DNA of 64,000 bases from Shewanella donghaensis (lineage in GTDB: Bacteria; Pseudomonadota; Gammaproteobacteria; Enterobacterales; Shewanellaceae). Under the pieces are notes generated by a model. It saw nothing but the letters and a program-made list of their open reading frames with translations, was not told the origin of the DNA and searched no databases. The stretch's first letter is position 1, and every line of letters begins with the position of its first letter. Positions 1 through 9,075 of the stretch are shown here, piece after piece. The DNA lies in the NCBI RefSeq assembly GCF_007567505.1, contig NZ_CP041783.1, positions 2,418,001-2,482,000 of the forward strand, read 5' to 3'. The position numbers and the translations under genes are program-made.

Positions 1-215
1 TTGATGACATAATTTTTTTTATTTAAAAATATGACATCAATTGCGTACTTCATGCCAAAAGTATGAACTGAATTACAAGGGGTAATTAATAAACCTTGTT
101 CGATAGTTAAAGGCTTGCTCCCTAATAAACCACGCATTCTTGATGGTGCGGTATCAGCGACTTTGACATCACTAATACTGTTTCCGTTTTCATGAGTTAT
201 GCTGACGGTTCTCAT
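1..215 (-). CDS. DUF192 family protein, N-terminal part (runs off the left edge)
   Basis: About 71 codons are visible from an ATG at 215, one base after the stop of tadC, so it is probably translated with the tad operon. The readable protein starts MRTVSITHENG and contains RMRGLLG followed by CNSVHTFGMKYAIDV. That is the characteristic core of DUF192 proteins, small beta-rich proteins of unknown function that are often exported. No signal peptide is seen in this copy. The C-terminus is missing because the window ends. A role in pilus assembly is inferred only from position. Confidence 0.75.
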   Translation of the reverse strand, partial: MRTVSITHENGNSISDVKVADTAPSRMRGLLGSKPLTIEQGLLITPCNSVHTFGMKYAIDVIFLNKKNYVI

Positions 216-216
216 A

Positions 217-1080
217 TTAAAGCTCATACATAAATTTCATTGCAATAGGGAATGCCAGAATCATAAAGGTCACTGGGAAAATAAATATAATGAGTGGAAA
301 CACTAATTTAACTGGCGCTTCTAAGGCCTTTTTCTCTGCCCGTTGAAAACGCTCAACTCGTCGTTGATCGGATTGAATTCTTAATGTTTGACCAAGACTT
401 GCCCCCGTTCTTTCTGCTTGTGCTAAAGCACTTACAAGGCTATTAATTTCGGTCACTTGAACTCGCTCGGCCATATTTCTAAAAGACTGCGCACGTGACA
501 TACCTGCACGCATATCACGGATGACTTTCTCAAGTTCGATTCTTAATGGCCCATCTGGGCCTCTATCTACAGCTTGTGATAAAGCACCCGTCATATTTAA
601 ACCTGCCTCAATCGACATAGTTAAATAATCTAAATATACAGGGAGTGATTTTACGATTAAGCCTTGACGTTTTTTCCGTAAATCATTTAGCGTTAATACT
701 GGTAAAAAATAACCAATAACAATGGCAATAATTAGGTAGTTTACAGTGACACCATCAAGTAAAAAACCGGTTACAATACATAAACCTACGGAAAATATTG
801 TACTTATCAGACGAATAGCAAAATATTGCTCCGCTGTCATGATGTACGATAACCCTGAAGTTTGTAGTTTTTTAGAGATTCGCTCAAGATAATCTACGCT
901 AAGATTTTCACTCACGTAATAAGCTAAGATACGCACCCAAGGCCAAATTATTTTTAAACCTGGCGAGATAGGATCCATAAATTCGCGATTATCCGCAGGA
1001 ACTTTTCTATATATTCTTATGCAACTAACAACCAGAAAAACAACAGCAATTGTATAGCAGGCTACAATGAGATTGACCAT
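217..1080 (-). CDS. tadC: Tad pilus inner-membrane platform protein TadC
   Basis: Type II secretion F-domain protein of 287 residues. It has an N-terminal membrane segment (about 3-20), two more around 85-130, a cytoplasmic T2SSF domain (about 140-260) with YLDYLTMSIEAGLNMTGAL and the RTGASLGQTLR motif, and a hydrophobic C-terminus. With TadB it would form the inner-membrane platform on which the TadA ATPase drives Flp pilus assembly. It lies 8 bp after tadB in the same operon. It is slightly short for the family but looks complete. Confidence 0.9.
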   Translation of the reverse strand: MVNLIVACYTIAVVFLVVSCIRIYRKVPADNREFMDPISPGLKIIWPWVRILAYYVSENLSVDYLERISKKLQTSGLSYIMTAEQYFAIRLISTIFSVGLCIVTGFLLDGVTVNYLIIAIVIGYFLPVLTLNDLRKKRQGLIVKSLPVYLDYLTMSIEAGLNMTGALSQAVDRGPDGPLRIELEKVIRDMRAGMSRAQSFRNMAERVQVTEINSLVSALAQAERTGASLGQTLRIQSDQRRVERFQRAEKKALEAPVKLVFPLIIFIFPVTFMILAFPIAMKFMYEL

Positions 1081-1088
1081 AATTATCC

Positions 1089-1940
1089 TTAAACGTCTAT
1101 CGCCACAATTTTTCTAATCGACATATAACCACAAGTTAGCATGATTGCAATCACCACCATTAATGCCCACCCCATAGGTTCTGTAAGTATTCTCCCCATT
1201 GAAGTTGGTTCCATGTGATACAGAACAAAACCAATGAAAAGTGGTAGTAAAGTCATTACAACACCTTGCATCTTGCCTTGGGACGTTAGCGCATCGATCT
1301 TTCCTTCCATTTCAATTTTTCGTCTTAATGTACTCGAAAGTCGTAATAACACCTCAGCCAGGTTACCCCCGACCTCTCTAGATATTTGCATTCCAGCGGT
1401 AACTAATTGGAATTCGTCTTCAGGAATCCTTACCAACATATTATCTAACGCCGTATTAAACTCGACACCTAAACGCTGTTCACGCAGAAATAACTGAAAC
1501 TCTTGCTTCATCGGAGACTCCATTTCAACGGCCATAAACTCAATAGCACTGGTGACATTGGCTCCAGACTGCATCGAAGTTGCAACCATATTAAGTCCAT
1601 CAGGTAGTTGGTGAACAAATTTACGGCGTCGCCTTTTATGCAAAAACTTATAAGCGAAGCGGGGCACTATCGCTAAAATGATACTGATAATGATACCAAT
1701 AGCCCAAGAACCCAAAAATATTCTTAATAAAATCGGCAATGAAAACAATGTCAGCATATTAATAAGAAATAACTGTTTAGGCTCAATAAACAAAAACATA
1801 TCTGATAGATTTGTTCTTGCTGATGTGGTGAACGTTTCTTGGTATTTTAATGCGAATTTTGCAGATAAATGCTTAACTGACCACACCAATAAAGATATGG
1901 AGAAAAATGCGAGTATGGCAGCAATAATCACCGTACTCAT
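1089..1940 (-). CDS. tadB: Tad pilus inner-membrane platform protein TadB
   Basis: Second type II secretion F-domain protein, 283 residues, paralogous to TadC. It has a membrane segment at 4-20, hydrophobic segments around 58-95, a T2SSF domain at about 110-225 (LPDGLNMVATSMQSGANVTS and EVGGNLAEVLLRLSSTL), and two C-terminal membrane segments. Its start overlaps the end of the FHA-TadA gene by 4 bp, indicating translational coupling. The expected role is the partner of TadC in the platform that engages the ATPase. Confidence 0.9.
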   Translation of the reverse strand: MSTVIIAAILAFFSISLLVWSVKHLSAKFALKYQETFTTSARTNLSDMFLFIEPKQLFLINMLTLFSLPILLRIFLGSWAIGIIISIILAIVPRFAYKFLHKRRRRKFVHQLPDGLNMVATSMQSGANVTSAIEFMAVEMESPMKQEFQLFLREQRLGVEFNTALDNMLVRIPEDEFQLVTAGMQISREVGGNLAEVLLRLSSTLRRKIEMEGKIDALTSQGKMQGVVMTLLPLFIGFVLYHMEPTSMGRILTEPMGWALMVVIAIMLTCGYMSIRKIVAIDV

Positions 1941-3661
1941 CTTTCACCGCCAATATCGAAGATATCAAGCTTGATTTTAACACCACGTTTTTGTAGCTGT
2001 TCGTAAAACTCAGGAACGGTACCAGTAGCGGTATAATGCCCTTCAACCTTACCTTCAGTATTAAAGCCTGTTTGTTGAAACTTAAATATTTCAGAAAGTT
2101 GAACTACAGTTCCCTCTAAGCCTGTCACTTCACATATGCTTGTTACTCTTCTTGAACCATCAGAGAAGCGCGACTGTTGAACAATAATATTCACAGCCGA
2201 AGTGATTTGTTCACGGATAGCAAGAACAGGTAAGTCCATCCCTGCCATCATCACCATCACTTCTAATCTAGATATACAGTCTCTAGGTGAGTTTGAATGG
2301 GCTGTTGTAAGTGAGCCATCATGTCCAGTGTTCATTGCTTGAAGCATATCTAAAGCCTCACCACCACGACACTCACCAATAACAACCCTATCTGGTCGCA
2401 TACGAAGACAGTTTTTTACTAAATCTCGGATTTCAACCGCCCCTTTGCCTTCTTGATTCGGCGGTCGCGCCTCAAGTGCGACTAGATTTGGTTGGTAAAG
2501 TTGTAGTTCCGCTGCATCCTCTACTGTAACAATGCGCTCTTTATCCGGAATAAAGTTTGATAAAACATTTAATAATGTTGTTTTACCTGAACCTGTTCCG
2601 CCTGAAATGACAATATTCCTTTTTTGTTTTACGGCCATCTCTAAAAATAATGCCATCTGATGGTTCATCGAACCAAAATTGACTAGATCATTACAACTAA
2701 GCCTTTGCTGCATGAATTTTCGAATGGTAATACATGGGCCTTTCAGGGCAAGAGGAGGAATAACAGCATTAACTCGAGAGCCATCTTTAAGTCGGGCATC
2801 AACCATTGGAGAACTTTCATCAATGCGTCGACCAATAGGCGTTACAATTCTTTCTATCGCGCCTAATACCGCTTGATCATCTGAAAAGGCGATATCGGAT
2901 AAAAACAAGTTACCGGCTTTTTCATAGAAAATTTGATCATGGCTGTTTACCATGATTTCAGTCACTTCAGGATCAGCAATTAATCCTTCAAGAGGACCTA
3001 GCCCTATTGTTTCATCGAGAACTTCTTTCGTTAAAGCTTCAATATCAATATCATTTGGAATTTTCATATTCAAAATGATTTGCTGTATCAATTTTTGGCT
3101 CTGAGTTCTGAGTTCATCATCGCTCATTTCATTTACGTTCACTCGACGTAAGTCCATTAACTTAAGTAATTCACTGTGAACTTTACGGCGCCATTCATTG
3201 CGAATCTGAATTTTTTTAATTATTTCAGGGTCAGCTATTGTTGAGGCTTTTTCAACTGGAGCTTCTGAATACTCAGTAACACTTAAAGTCTCTTTGCCTT
3301 CATCTTCAATTGTTATTTGAGGTTCTATCGAAAAATTATTAACTGCTGCAACAGGAGTTCTTACTGGATCAGAGCTTTGAACTCTAATCACATAATCGCC
3401 AATTTGAACCTTATCAGTTAATGATAAAGGTCCAAAGTTGTCTTCTTTAACATCGTTAACTCTTATACCTGTACGACTTTTATTATCTGTAACAAATATG
3501 CCAGAATCGTCCTGATGAAGCGTTGCATGGTTTTTCGAGACTTTAAAACCACGCAATTGAATCAATTGACTTGTATCTTTACCTATTAGGCATTCCGAGT
3601 GAATACATTGAAACTCACCAACCTTAGTGCCTTTAGTGGTGCTAACCATAATGTTAAACAT
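1937..3661 (-). CDS. tadA: Tad pilus ATPase TadA/CpaF with N-terminal FHA domain
   Basis: Secretion ATPase of 574 residues. The first 95 residues form a forkhead-associated domain: LIGKD near 25, SKNH near 42-45 and NKSRTGIRVN near 60-69 are the phosphothreonine-binding positions. A linker to about 150 follows. The rest is a CpaF-type ATPase with Walker A GGTGSGKTT (about 352-360), a Walker B region with VVIGECRGGEALDML near 418, and the downstream TGHDGSLTTAHSNSPRD. It powers Flp pilus assembly from the cytoplasm. Most TadA/CpaF proteins have no FHA domain, so this copy may sense a phosphorylated partner. It lies 12 bp after the secretin gene. Confidence 0.92.
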   Translation of the reverse strand: MFNIMVSTTKGTKVGEFQCIHSECLIGKDTSQLIQLRGFKVSKNHATLHQDDSGIFVTDNKSRTGIRVNDVKEDNFGPLSLTDKVQIGDYVIRVQSSDPVRTPVAAVNNFSIEPQITIEDEGKETLSVTEYSEAPVEKASTIADPEIIKKIQIRNEWRRKVHSELLKLMDLRRVNVNEMSDDELRTQSQKLIQQIILNMKIPNDIDIEALTKEVLDETIGLGPLEGLIADPEVTEIMVNSHDQIFYEKAGNLFLSDIAFSDDQAVLGAIERIVTPIGRRIDESSPMVDARLKDGSRVNAVIPPLALKGPCITIRKFMQQRLSCNDLVNFGSMNHQMALFLEMAVKQKRNIVISGGTGSGKTTLLNVLSNFIPDKERIVTVEDAAELQLYQPNLVALEARPPNQEGKGAVEIRDLVKNCLRMRPDRVVIGECRGGEALDMLQAMNTGHDGSLTTAHSNSPRDCISRLEVMVMMAGMDLPVLAIREQITSAVNIIVQQSRFSDGSRRVTSICEVTGLEGTVVQLSEIFKFQQTGFNTEGKVEGHYTATGTVPEFYEQLQKRGVKIKLDIFDIGGER

Positions 3662-3673
3662 TGCTAATTCCCT

Positions 3674-4984
3674 TTAATCTAAGATGTAAAATGCTTCAAG
3701 TTTGCTTGATTCATCAACCATCTCTAATCCTCGAGCAAGTTGTTTATCGTGGCTTTCTTCACCTGGGTAGACAACCGTTGGAGTAACAAAAATAACCAAC
3801 TCACTTTTATCTTCTTTAAAGTTTCGAGATTTAAATAACTCACCCAAGACGGGGATATCACCTAAGAAAGGGAACTTATGAACAATTTTTGACATTTGGC
3901 TATTTACGAGCCCGGAAATAACTATCGTTTGGTTATTTTTTACATTTATCACTGATTCCGTTCTTCGTGTGAGCATGCCAGGAATCCCGTCAAAACTTCT
4001 TGAAGGATCAATAGAACTAACCTCAGCCATTATGCGGCTCACGATATTCTGTTCATCATCGACTACTGGCTCAATATCTAATTTGATACCGTATTCTTTA
4101 AACTCAACATTTACTGCGCCAAGCCCTGTAACACTTTGAACAGGAAACTCACCACCAGCTAAAAATGAGGCAGATTCTCCACTACGAGTTGTAAGATTGG
4201 GTTCAGCTAACATTCGAGCATCACCTTTCTCTGACAGCAATTGAATTTGAGAACTAATACCAGTAACGATACCCATATAGCTCCAACCTCGAGTGTCTAA
4301 TACACCAATACTGCCTGTTACAGCATCTGCTATTGAGTTACTAATTTGGCTACTTGAAGTAACACTAAAAATTGGATTAGCTGTAAAGGCTTTAGCTGCA
4401 CCGTAAGCAGGGCCAGCCATGGTTGTATCCCACTTAATTCCGATGTTATTTAAAGTCGACTTGTTAAACTCTACAATTTTGACTTGCATCTTGATCATCG
4501 GAGCCATCACTTTCGCAAATTTTAAATACTTCACTAAAGAGACAACATTAGGGCCAGCTGCTAATATTTTTTCTAACTGCTCTTTTTGAACTAAATCAGC
4601 TTCCCCTTGAACAATTATTAAGCCATCATTTTCTGATACCGTTAAAGAAGGGAATGCAGTTAGCATCCTTTTTACTTTTGCCGTTGTTTTGAGCGTATTA
4701 TCTTGCGTCACTGTGATACTCATTTTTATGACTTTCCCAGATTTTTGCCATAATTGAAGATCTGTTTCACCAGCTGACTCCCCAATTAAAATAACCGCTT
4801 TTTCATCAAGTACTTTTGCGCTAACGATACTTCCGTTACCAACAACAATTCTTTCGATATTTTCGATTTTATATAACTCAACAGCGCCAACATATAATTT
4901 AAAAGGCTTATTATTATGTGCAAAGCAATTAAAAGACACTAATAAGCATGCCCAAATAAATATGACTATTTTTAATATTTTCAT
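3674..4984 (-). CDS. cpaC: Flp pilus outer-membrane secretin (CpaC/RcpA)
   Basis: Secretin of 436 residues with a signal peptide (1-22, cut near CFAHN). It has an N-terminal pilus/BON-like region (about 28-150) and a secretin C domain (about 235-420). Recognisable motifs are GDARMLAEPNLTTRSGESASFLAGGEFPV and, near the end, VINVKNNQTIVISGLV followed by FPFLGDIPVLGELFKS. It would form the outer-membrane channel for the Flp pilus. Its start overlaps the end of cpaB by 4 bp. The length is slightly below that of typical RcpA. Confidence 0.92.
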   Translation of the reverse strand: MKILKIVIFIWACLLVSFNCFAHNNKPFKLYVGAVELYKIENIERIVVGNGSIVSAKVLDEKAVILIGESAGETDLQLWQKSGKVIKMSITVTQDNTLKTTAKVKRMLTAFPSLTVSENDGLIIVQGEADLVQKEQLEKILAAGPNVVSLVKYLKFAKVMAPMIKMQVKIVEFNKSTLNNIGIKWDTTMAGPAYGAAKAFTANPIFSVTSSSQISNSIADAVTGSIGVLDTRGWSYMGIVTGISSQIQLLSEKGDARMLAEPNLTTRSGESASFLAGGEFPVQSVTGLGAVNVEFKEYGIKLDIEPVVDDEQNIVSRIMAEVSSIDPSRSFDGIPGMLTRRTESVINVKNNQTIVISGLVNSQMSKIVHKFPFLGDIPVLGELFKSRNFKEDKSELVIFVTPTVVYPGEESHDKQLARGLEMVDESSKLEAFYILD

Positions 4985-5877
4985 AGTGATGTATTGTTCT
5001 TATATTGACTAAGTTGTTCTAGCATTTCTTTCGGGAGTGGATAAGATTGAGTGGTTGTTTTAATCCCACTACCACCAATTATCATTTCGACACTATTTTC
5101 AATATTGTCTTCAGCCATATCAAAAATCTGACCTTCATGTAGTGAGACAAAATCCAGTGAAGTTGATTCCTGCTGATGCCTAAGGAAAGTGACAAATTCA
5201 CCTTTCTCTCTTGCTAAAGAGACTCTCGCAGCATCCTCAATAGATAAAGCTAAAGTAACTGTACTGTATGCATTAGGGTTATCATAAATCGTATCAACCA
5301 ATTCCGCGTTAACTTCAATGCTTCTTCTACCTGCAGCTAAAACAGTGACATTTTCTAGGAGTAACTGTAACTTCTGACGAGTTTCATCATTACTTTCATC
5401 GCTAAATGCAAGCATCAAATCAATATGGTCTGAAGGTACAAGCATTCCTGCTGTTGAATTAATTTCATCAATATTAATGGTAACTGCACGCTGCCCTTCC
5501 TGTAATAAGTCAGAAAACTGCTTAGCCTGCATCCCAGGTAAATATGAGCCGATTAAAGGTCGTCCAGGCGCTAAAGGAGCAAGTAACATTTGCCCAATAA
5601 CATCATCAAATTGAGATGGATGAATTGCATCTAATGGCAATGTATCAGCTCTGATACGTCTTACAGACATATTTATTTCAGAAATAATATCGCCTTTCCT
5701 AAGCTCTTGAGTGGCGACGACCACATCAGCCATAACAATATTATCTTTAGAGAGTTCAGCTCTAATTTGTTCTTCTTTAGTAATAAAATAGTTTTTAGTT
5801 GCCCAAGCAGAAACGCCGCCAAGAACTAGTGCAATAACTAATAAAATCCAGTTAAAGTCGAATGATTTAAGTTGCAT
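4981..5877 (-). CDS. cpaB: Flp pilus assembly protein CpaB/RcpC
   Basis: Periplasmic, inner-membrane-anchored pilus protein. I take the ATG at 5877 (MQLKSFDFNWILL), giving 298 residues. The reading frame is open further upstream, but that would overlap the small upstream gene, and an AGG lies just before this ATG. A membrane segment at about 8-27 is followed by a SAF-like domain (about 45-115, KGDIISEINMSVRRI) and the RcpC-like core with GQRAVTINIDEINSTAGMLV. CpaB is needed for pilus biogenesis, probably at the secretin. It overlaps cpaC by 4 bp. Confidence 0.88.
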   Translation of the reverse strand: MQLKSFDFNWILLVIALVLGGVSAWATKNYFITKEEQIRAELSKDNIVMADVVVATQELRKGDIISEINMSVRRIRADTLPLDAIHPSQFDDVIGQMLLAPLAPGRPLIGSYLPGMQAKQFSDLLQEGQRAVTINIDEINSTAGMLVPSDHIDLMLAFSDESNDETRQKLQLLLENVTVLAAGRRSIEVNAELVDTIYDNPNAYSTVTLALSIEDAARVSLAREKGEFVTFLRHQQESTSLDFVSLHEGQIFDMAEDNIENSVEMIIGGSGIKTTTQSYPLPKEMLEQLSQYKNNTSL

Positions 5878-5890
5878 ATTTTTGCCTAGA

Positions 5891-6094
5891 TTAAATTGGG
5901 AGAGATGATAAAGATTTGCTATAAGCAAAAGCTGAATACCATTCTTGTAATGCTTCTGCGCATATTTCCATAATATTTTGATTATTTTCAACAGGCGTTA
6001 ATAATGCAGCTACTAAAGCAGCACTAATAACCAGATACTCAACACTTGCCTGTCCCTTAATCTTTTTTCTAAATTTTATTTGAGAAAAAAACAT
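5891..6094 (-). CDS. very small TadE/Flp-like pseudopilin
   Basis: A 67-residue protein inside the tad operon, 2 bp after the preceding gene and 13 bp before cpaB, with AAGGA before the ATG. Residues 13-32 (KGQASVEYLVISAALVAALL) match the class III leader of Tad pilins and pseudopilins: basic segment, G|Q-type processing site, Glu at +5 and a hydrophobic stretch. It is far shorter than TadE (about 190 residues) and lacks the Flp sequence MTEYIIIVAL seen in the two pilins here. It may be a minor pilin. Real gene likely from context; function inferred. Confidence 0.72.
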   Translation of the reverse strand: MFFSQIKFRKKIKGQASVEYLVISAALVAALLTPVENNQNIMEICAEALQEWYSAFAYSKSLSSLPI

Positions 6095-6096
6095 TT

Positions 6097-6768
6097 CTAA
6101 CGTCCTTCCATGACTTGATTAGCTACAATGTATACTTTTGATTTTTTTATATTAAAACTTATGTCTATCAGATCTGCACCTTGACTCATTTGAAGTGCAG
6201 CTTTTCCTGCTCTAGTATCTAGCATCCCAGTATTTTCAACCCAACCTCTGCGTTGGTAATATCTTCTATAGAAATGGTAATTATGAGAAAGGCTTTGCCC
6301 ACTTTGAATAACTAAGGTGTGCCCTTGTTTAAATATGTCAGTTGATTGAATGTCTGACAAAATAGTTGCACCAGGAGGAACCGGGAATGACTTAGTATTT
6401 TTTAATACTTCATCTTCATCCATATTCTTGGTTATACCAACAAAAGCAGTAACTCCCTCATAATCTTTATGGATTCTTGCTGTCAATAAAAATGAAGATT
6501 GCAAACTATTAATAACATAATCACCATTAAACATTTGAGCATCAAACTTGTCGCTTTGTTTCTGCCATTGCTTTTTAAAAAAACTAGCCATCATCATTTG
6601 GCTTTGTTTATCTTTCACAACCCAAGTACGCATTGGGTAGCCGTACATTTTCATATCATCAGCAACGATACTTACTTGTGACGATTCTGGGAATATAATT
6701 TCTGGCCAGTCAGTAGAGCTCGCAGCAAAAGAATAGAAACATAAAAATATTAATAACAGAAACCTCAT
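6097..6768 (-). CDS. secreted protein of unknown function in the tad operon
   Basis: 223 residues from the ATG at 6768, chosen because GGAGG lies just upstream and a longer reading would run into the preceding gene. A signal peptide (MRFLLLIFLCFYSFAASS) is clear. The mature part has no motif I recognise. It is rich in Met, Gln and Lys early on (KQSQMMMASFFKKQW), with a possible second half around PPGATILSDIQS. It sits between a TadE-like gene and the small pseudopilin gene, 4 bp and 2 bp away, so it is surely co-translated with the pilus genes. Confidence 0.72.
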   Translation of the reverse strand: MRFLLLIFLCFYSFAASSTDWPEIIFPESSQVSIVADDMKMYGYPMRTWVVKDKQSQMMMASFFKKQWQKQSDKFDAQMFNGDYVINSLQSSFLLTARIHKDYEGVTAFVGITKNMDEDEVLKNTKSFPVPPGATILSDIQSTDIFKQGHTLVIQSGQSLSHNYHFYRRYYQRRGWVENTGMLDTRAGKAALQMSQGADLIDISFNIKKSKVYIVANQVMEGR

Positions 6769-6772
6769 CACC

Positions 6773-7639
6773 TTAACCTCCACAACTTTCAGTACCATAA
6801 GTACAAAGACGATTATCAGGTAATGCATTAGCATCAACGTGCCCTAACCTTAAACTGCTAGGACGAATTTCTTTTGCAAAAGGAATTAGTCCAATTAAAC
6901 TTTGTGCTGTTTGTATAACTCCGTTATCCATATAATTCGTCAGCACTAAGCGTTTAACCCTATCATTTACATGCATCGGTCCACCTGCGTTCCAACCTGA
7001 GGCTAAAATCGCACTGTTATTTGAGAAACTTAAATCAAGTTCATTAAAGGGAGCCATATAATGCTTTTCAAGATTAGTGGTTACTTGAGTTCTGTAAAAT
7101 TGGTCTCTTTCTAAAGAAAAACCAGTAAACGAAAGAAAACCAACAGCTTGGCCCACTGCCCCAGCAATACTTCCAGGTAAACGTCCACCTCTGCTTTCAC
7201 GACTAAAACGGTCATATTCATCGTGATTAACAGGTTCATCTTGCGTAGAGGCTACAATTGTATTACTGCGTTCCCCTTGAAAAACTTGGTGTTTTAATAA
7301 CGGATGAACATTATCGTTCCAACTCCAGTCTGTAGTTATATCGCTTGAAATTTTATGACCATTTTTTTGATAAAACCGCCAAGGAATACTTTTAGCGACC
7401 TCTGGTTCAGTTTGTTGAGCGATATAAAGACCACTCCTTGAAGGAAAGCGACTAGGCCGACTCTCCTTCCAAACCGTTCTTTCCCATGCTGTGTAATGTG
7501 CAGCTTCTTGAGCTCTGTGTTGTATTCCTGTCATTTTTGACAAAAAGGGGAATAACAACATTATTGGTACAATAACAAAGGAAAAACCCACGATGCTTTC
7601 GACTAAAGCTTGACCATGAAGGTATTTTCTAAAGCTCAT
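6773..7639 (-). CDS. TadE-like pilus assembly protein
   Basis: 288 residues. The N-terminus (HGQALVESIVGFSFVIVPIM) is a class III prepilin-like leader with a cleavage glycine, Glu at +5 and a long hydrophobic helix, as in TadE. The remaining roughly 250 residues would be periplasmic. They contain a polar region and the segment AVGQAVGFLSFTG but no other known domain. The protein is larger than classical TadE. It overlaps the upstream TadG-like gene by one base (TAATG), so the two are coupled, and they probably act together as minor pseudopilins. Confidence 0.8.
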   Translation of the reverse strand: MSFRKYLHGQALVESIVGFSFVIVPIMLLFPFLSKMTGIQHRAQEAAHYTAWERTVWKESRPSRFPSRSGLYIAQQTEPEVAKSIPWRFYQKNGHKISSDITTDWSWNDNVHPLLKHQVFQGERSNTIVASTQDEPVNHDEYDRFSRESRGGRLPGSIAGAVGQAVGFLSFTGFSLERDQFYRTQVTTNLEKHYMAPFNELDLSFSNNSAILASGWNAGGPMHVNDRVKRLVLTNYMDNGVIQTAQSLIGLIPFAKEIRPSSLRLGHVDANALPDNRLCTYGTESCGG

Positions 7640-9042
7640 TACATGGCCCTTGTAAGGAACAACACAACCGATTTCTCAGTGTTTGTTGGCTCTGATAAGC
7701 GGGTTTGCCAAAAAGGGTTGTATAGATTGCCATATTCATGACGACCATCTGATCTGGACCATGAGTGAGTCAGAGACATTAAATCATTCGGTCGAGAATA
7801 ATAAGCCTGAGCCGTTGCTAGTGCAGTTAATCGATCCCCCGATAGTTTTTCATTTTCAGCGGGGTTAATTTGTTCTTCAGCTAGAGGTATTGAACTAGTC
7901 GTACGTAAGTCATTTTGTTTCTTCGATATAACCACTGCAATATTATCGGTTTGGTTTTTTTGATACGCACTATTTGAAAGGCCATAAAAAGGCTGTACAC
8001 CACTGTACATACCTCTAGTTTCTTGTTCTTCAGCAGCTTGCTTTGATGCATCTTTATTATTACGTCGACTTTCTCCCCAATAATCCTTACTGTCGATGTC
8101 TTCAATATCGGCTCTATTATCTGTTCTAGTGGCACCCCAGCCAAGCTCGGTTTCACTATAACCACGCCAGCGACAACCAGACCAACTACACCTAAATTTG
8201 GATAAATGAAAACTAATCGTGTCCATAGATGTCCAGGATTCAGCTTGGCTATTACCATTAGAAATTAATTCACTTCCTCCTGCCTTAATTGTTTTCCATC
8301 TAATAGGGAAAAAGCTCAGACTCCAAGGGAAATTTAATTTATAAGTACGTCTTGCACTAAAAGGGTCTCTAGAGTCTAGAATAACCCCCTTATAATCGTT
8401 GAATTGAGTTGCATCATCAGAACTATCGCTACGTGAATGTAGCTTTTGAAAAGTGAACCAAATATTAAAGATATCGTCTGCTAATAATGTGTTTTGCATT
8501 AGCTCTAATTTAGCACTGCCATCATTGGCTTCTGCTATTTTTTGTGCAGCAGCAACTGAGCCGGTAGCACCTGCATAATGAACAATTTGTTGCGATAAGG
8601 TTAATGCATGTAAAATAGCATTTTCAGCATAAATCAATACCTCAAATACAGGCTGAGCTACTGAATTAATGGCACCTACAGCACTTTGAATCCCTGACAA
8701 GACTTGACCTAGATATGGCACCCAACACAATGTATCACATGCATTTTGTGCAAACCGGTCAGTCATATTAAACCACGAAGATAAGCCAACCATTTGCGCT
8801 ATCGCAACCTGGTTGGCAACTGAAGCACGATTTGTATATGCCTTAAAATTGAAATCTCTGGCTGCAATCGTTGCAACACTATAAGCAGTATTATCTGCAG
8901 TGTGCTGTAATTTGGTGCTTTCAATATTTAGCTTTGAAGTATTGTAGCTATATAGCATGGTCATAGCTGCAAATGACATTAGTATCAAAGAAAGTACTAA
9001 TGATTGCCCCTGCTGTTTTAAGGGCATTGAAATCCTATTCAT
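7639..9042 (-). CDS. TadG-like pilus assembly protein
   Basis: 467 residues with an N-terminal TadE/TadG-like hydrophobic leader (QQGQSLVLSLILMSFAAMTM) followed by LQHTADNTAYSVATIAARDF, typical of the TadG N-terminal region where a helix leads into the periplasm. The rest is a large periplasmic domain with Cys- and Trp-rich patches (CSWSGCRWRGY) and no visible von Willebrand domain, which many TadG proteins carry. It starts 33 bp after the second Flp pilin gene and overlaps the TadE-like gene. The expected role is an envelope-anchored minor component. Confidence 0.78.
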   Translation of the reverse strand: MNRISMPLKQQGQSLVLSLILMSFAAMTMLYSYNTSKLNIESTKLQHTADNTAYSVATIAARDFNFKAYTNRASVANQVAIAQMVGLSSWFNMTDRFAQNACDTLCWVPYLGQVLSGIQSAVGAINSVAQPVFEVLIYAENAILHALTLSQQIVHYAGATGSVAAAQKIAEANDGSAKLELMQNTLLADDIFNIWFTFQKLHSRSDSSDDATQFNDYKGVILDSRDPFSARRTYKLNFPWSLSFFPIRWKTIKAGGSELISNGNSQAESWTSMDTISFHLSKFRCSWSGCRWRGYSETELGWGATRTDNRADIEDIDSKDYWGESRRNNKDASKQAAEEQETRGMYSGVQPFYGLSNSAYQKNQTDNIAVVISKKQNDLRTTSSIPLAEEQINPAENEKLSGDRLTALATAQAYYSRPNDLMSLTHSWSRSDGRHEYGNLYNPFWQTRLSEPTNTEKSVVLFLTRAM

Positions 9043-9075
9043 TATTCTAGTTCATCCATGAATTATTACTAAAAG

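Noticed and set aside
5878..5991. 38-residue N-terminal extension of cpaB
   Set aside because: It overlaps the 67-residue pseudopilin gene and lacks a ribosome site; ATG 5877 leads straight into the membrane anchor.
7881..8258. 125-codon leftward frame inside the TadG-like gene
   Set aside because: Shadow of the TadG-like gene in another frame; the TadG-like frame has a class III leader and tight coupling with its neighbours.
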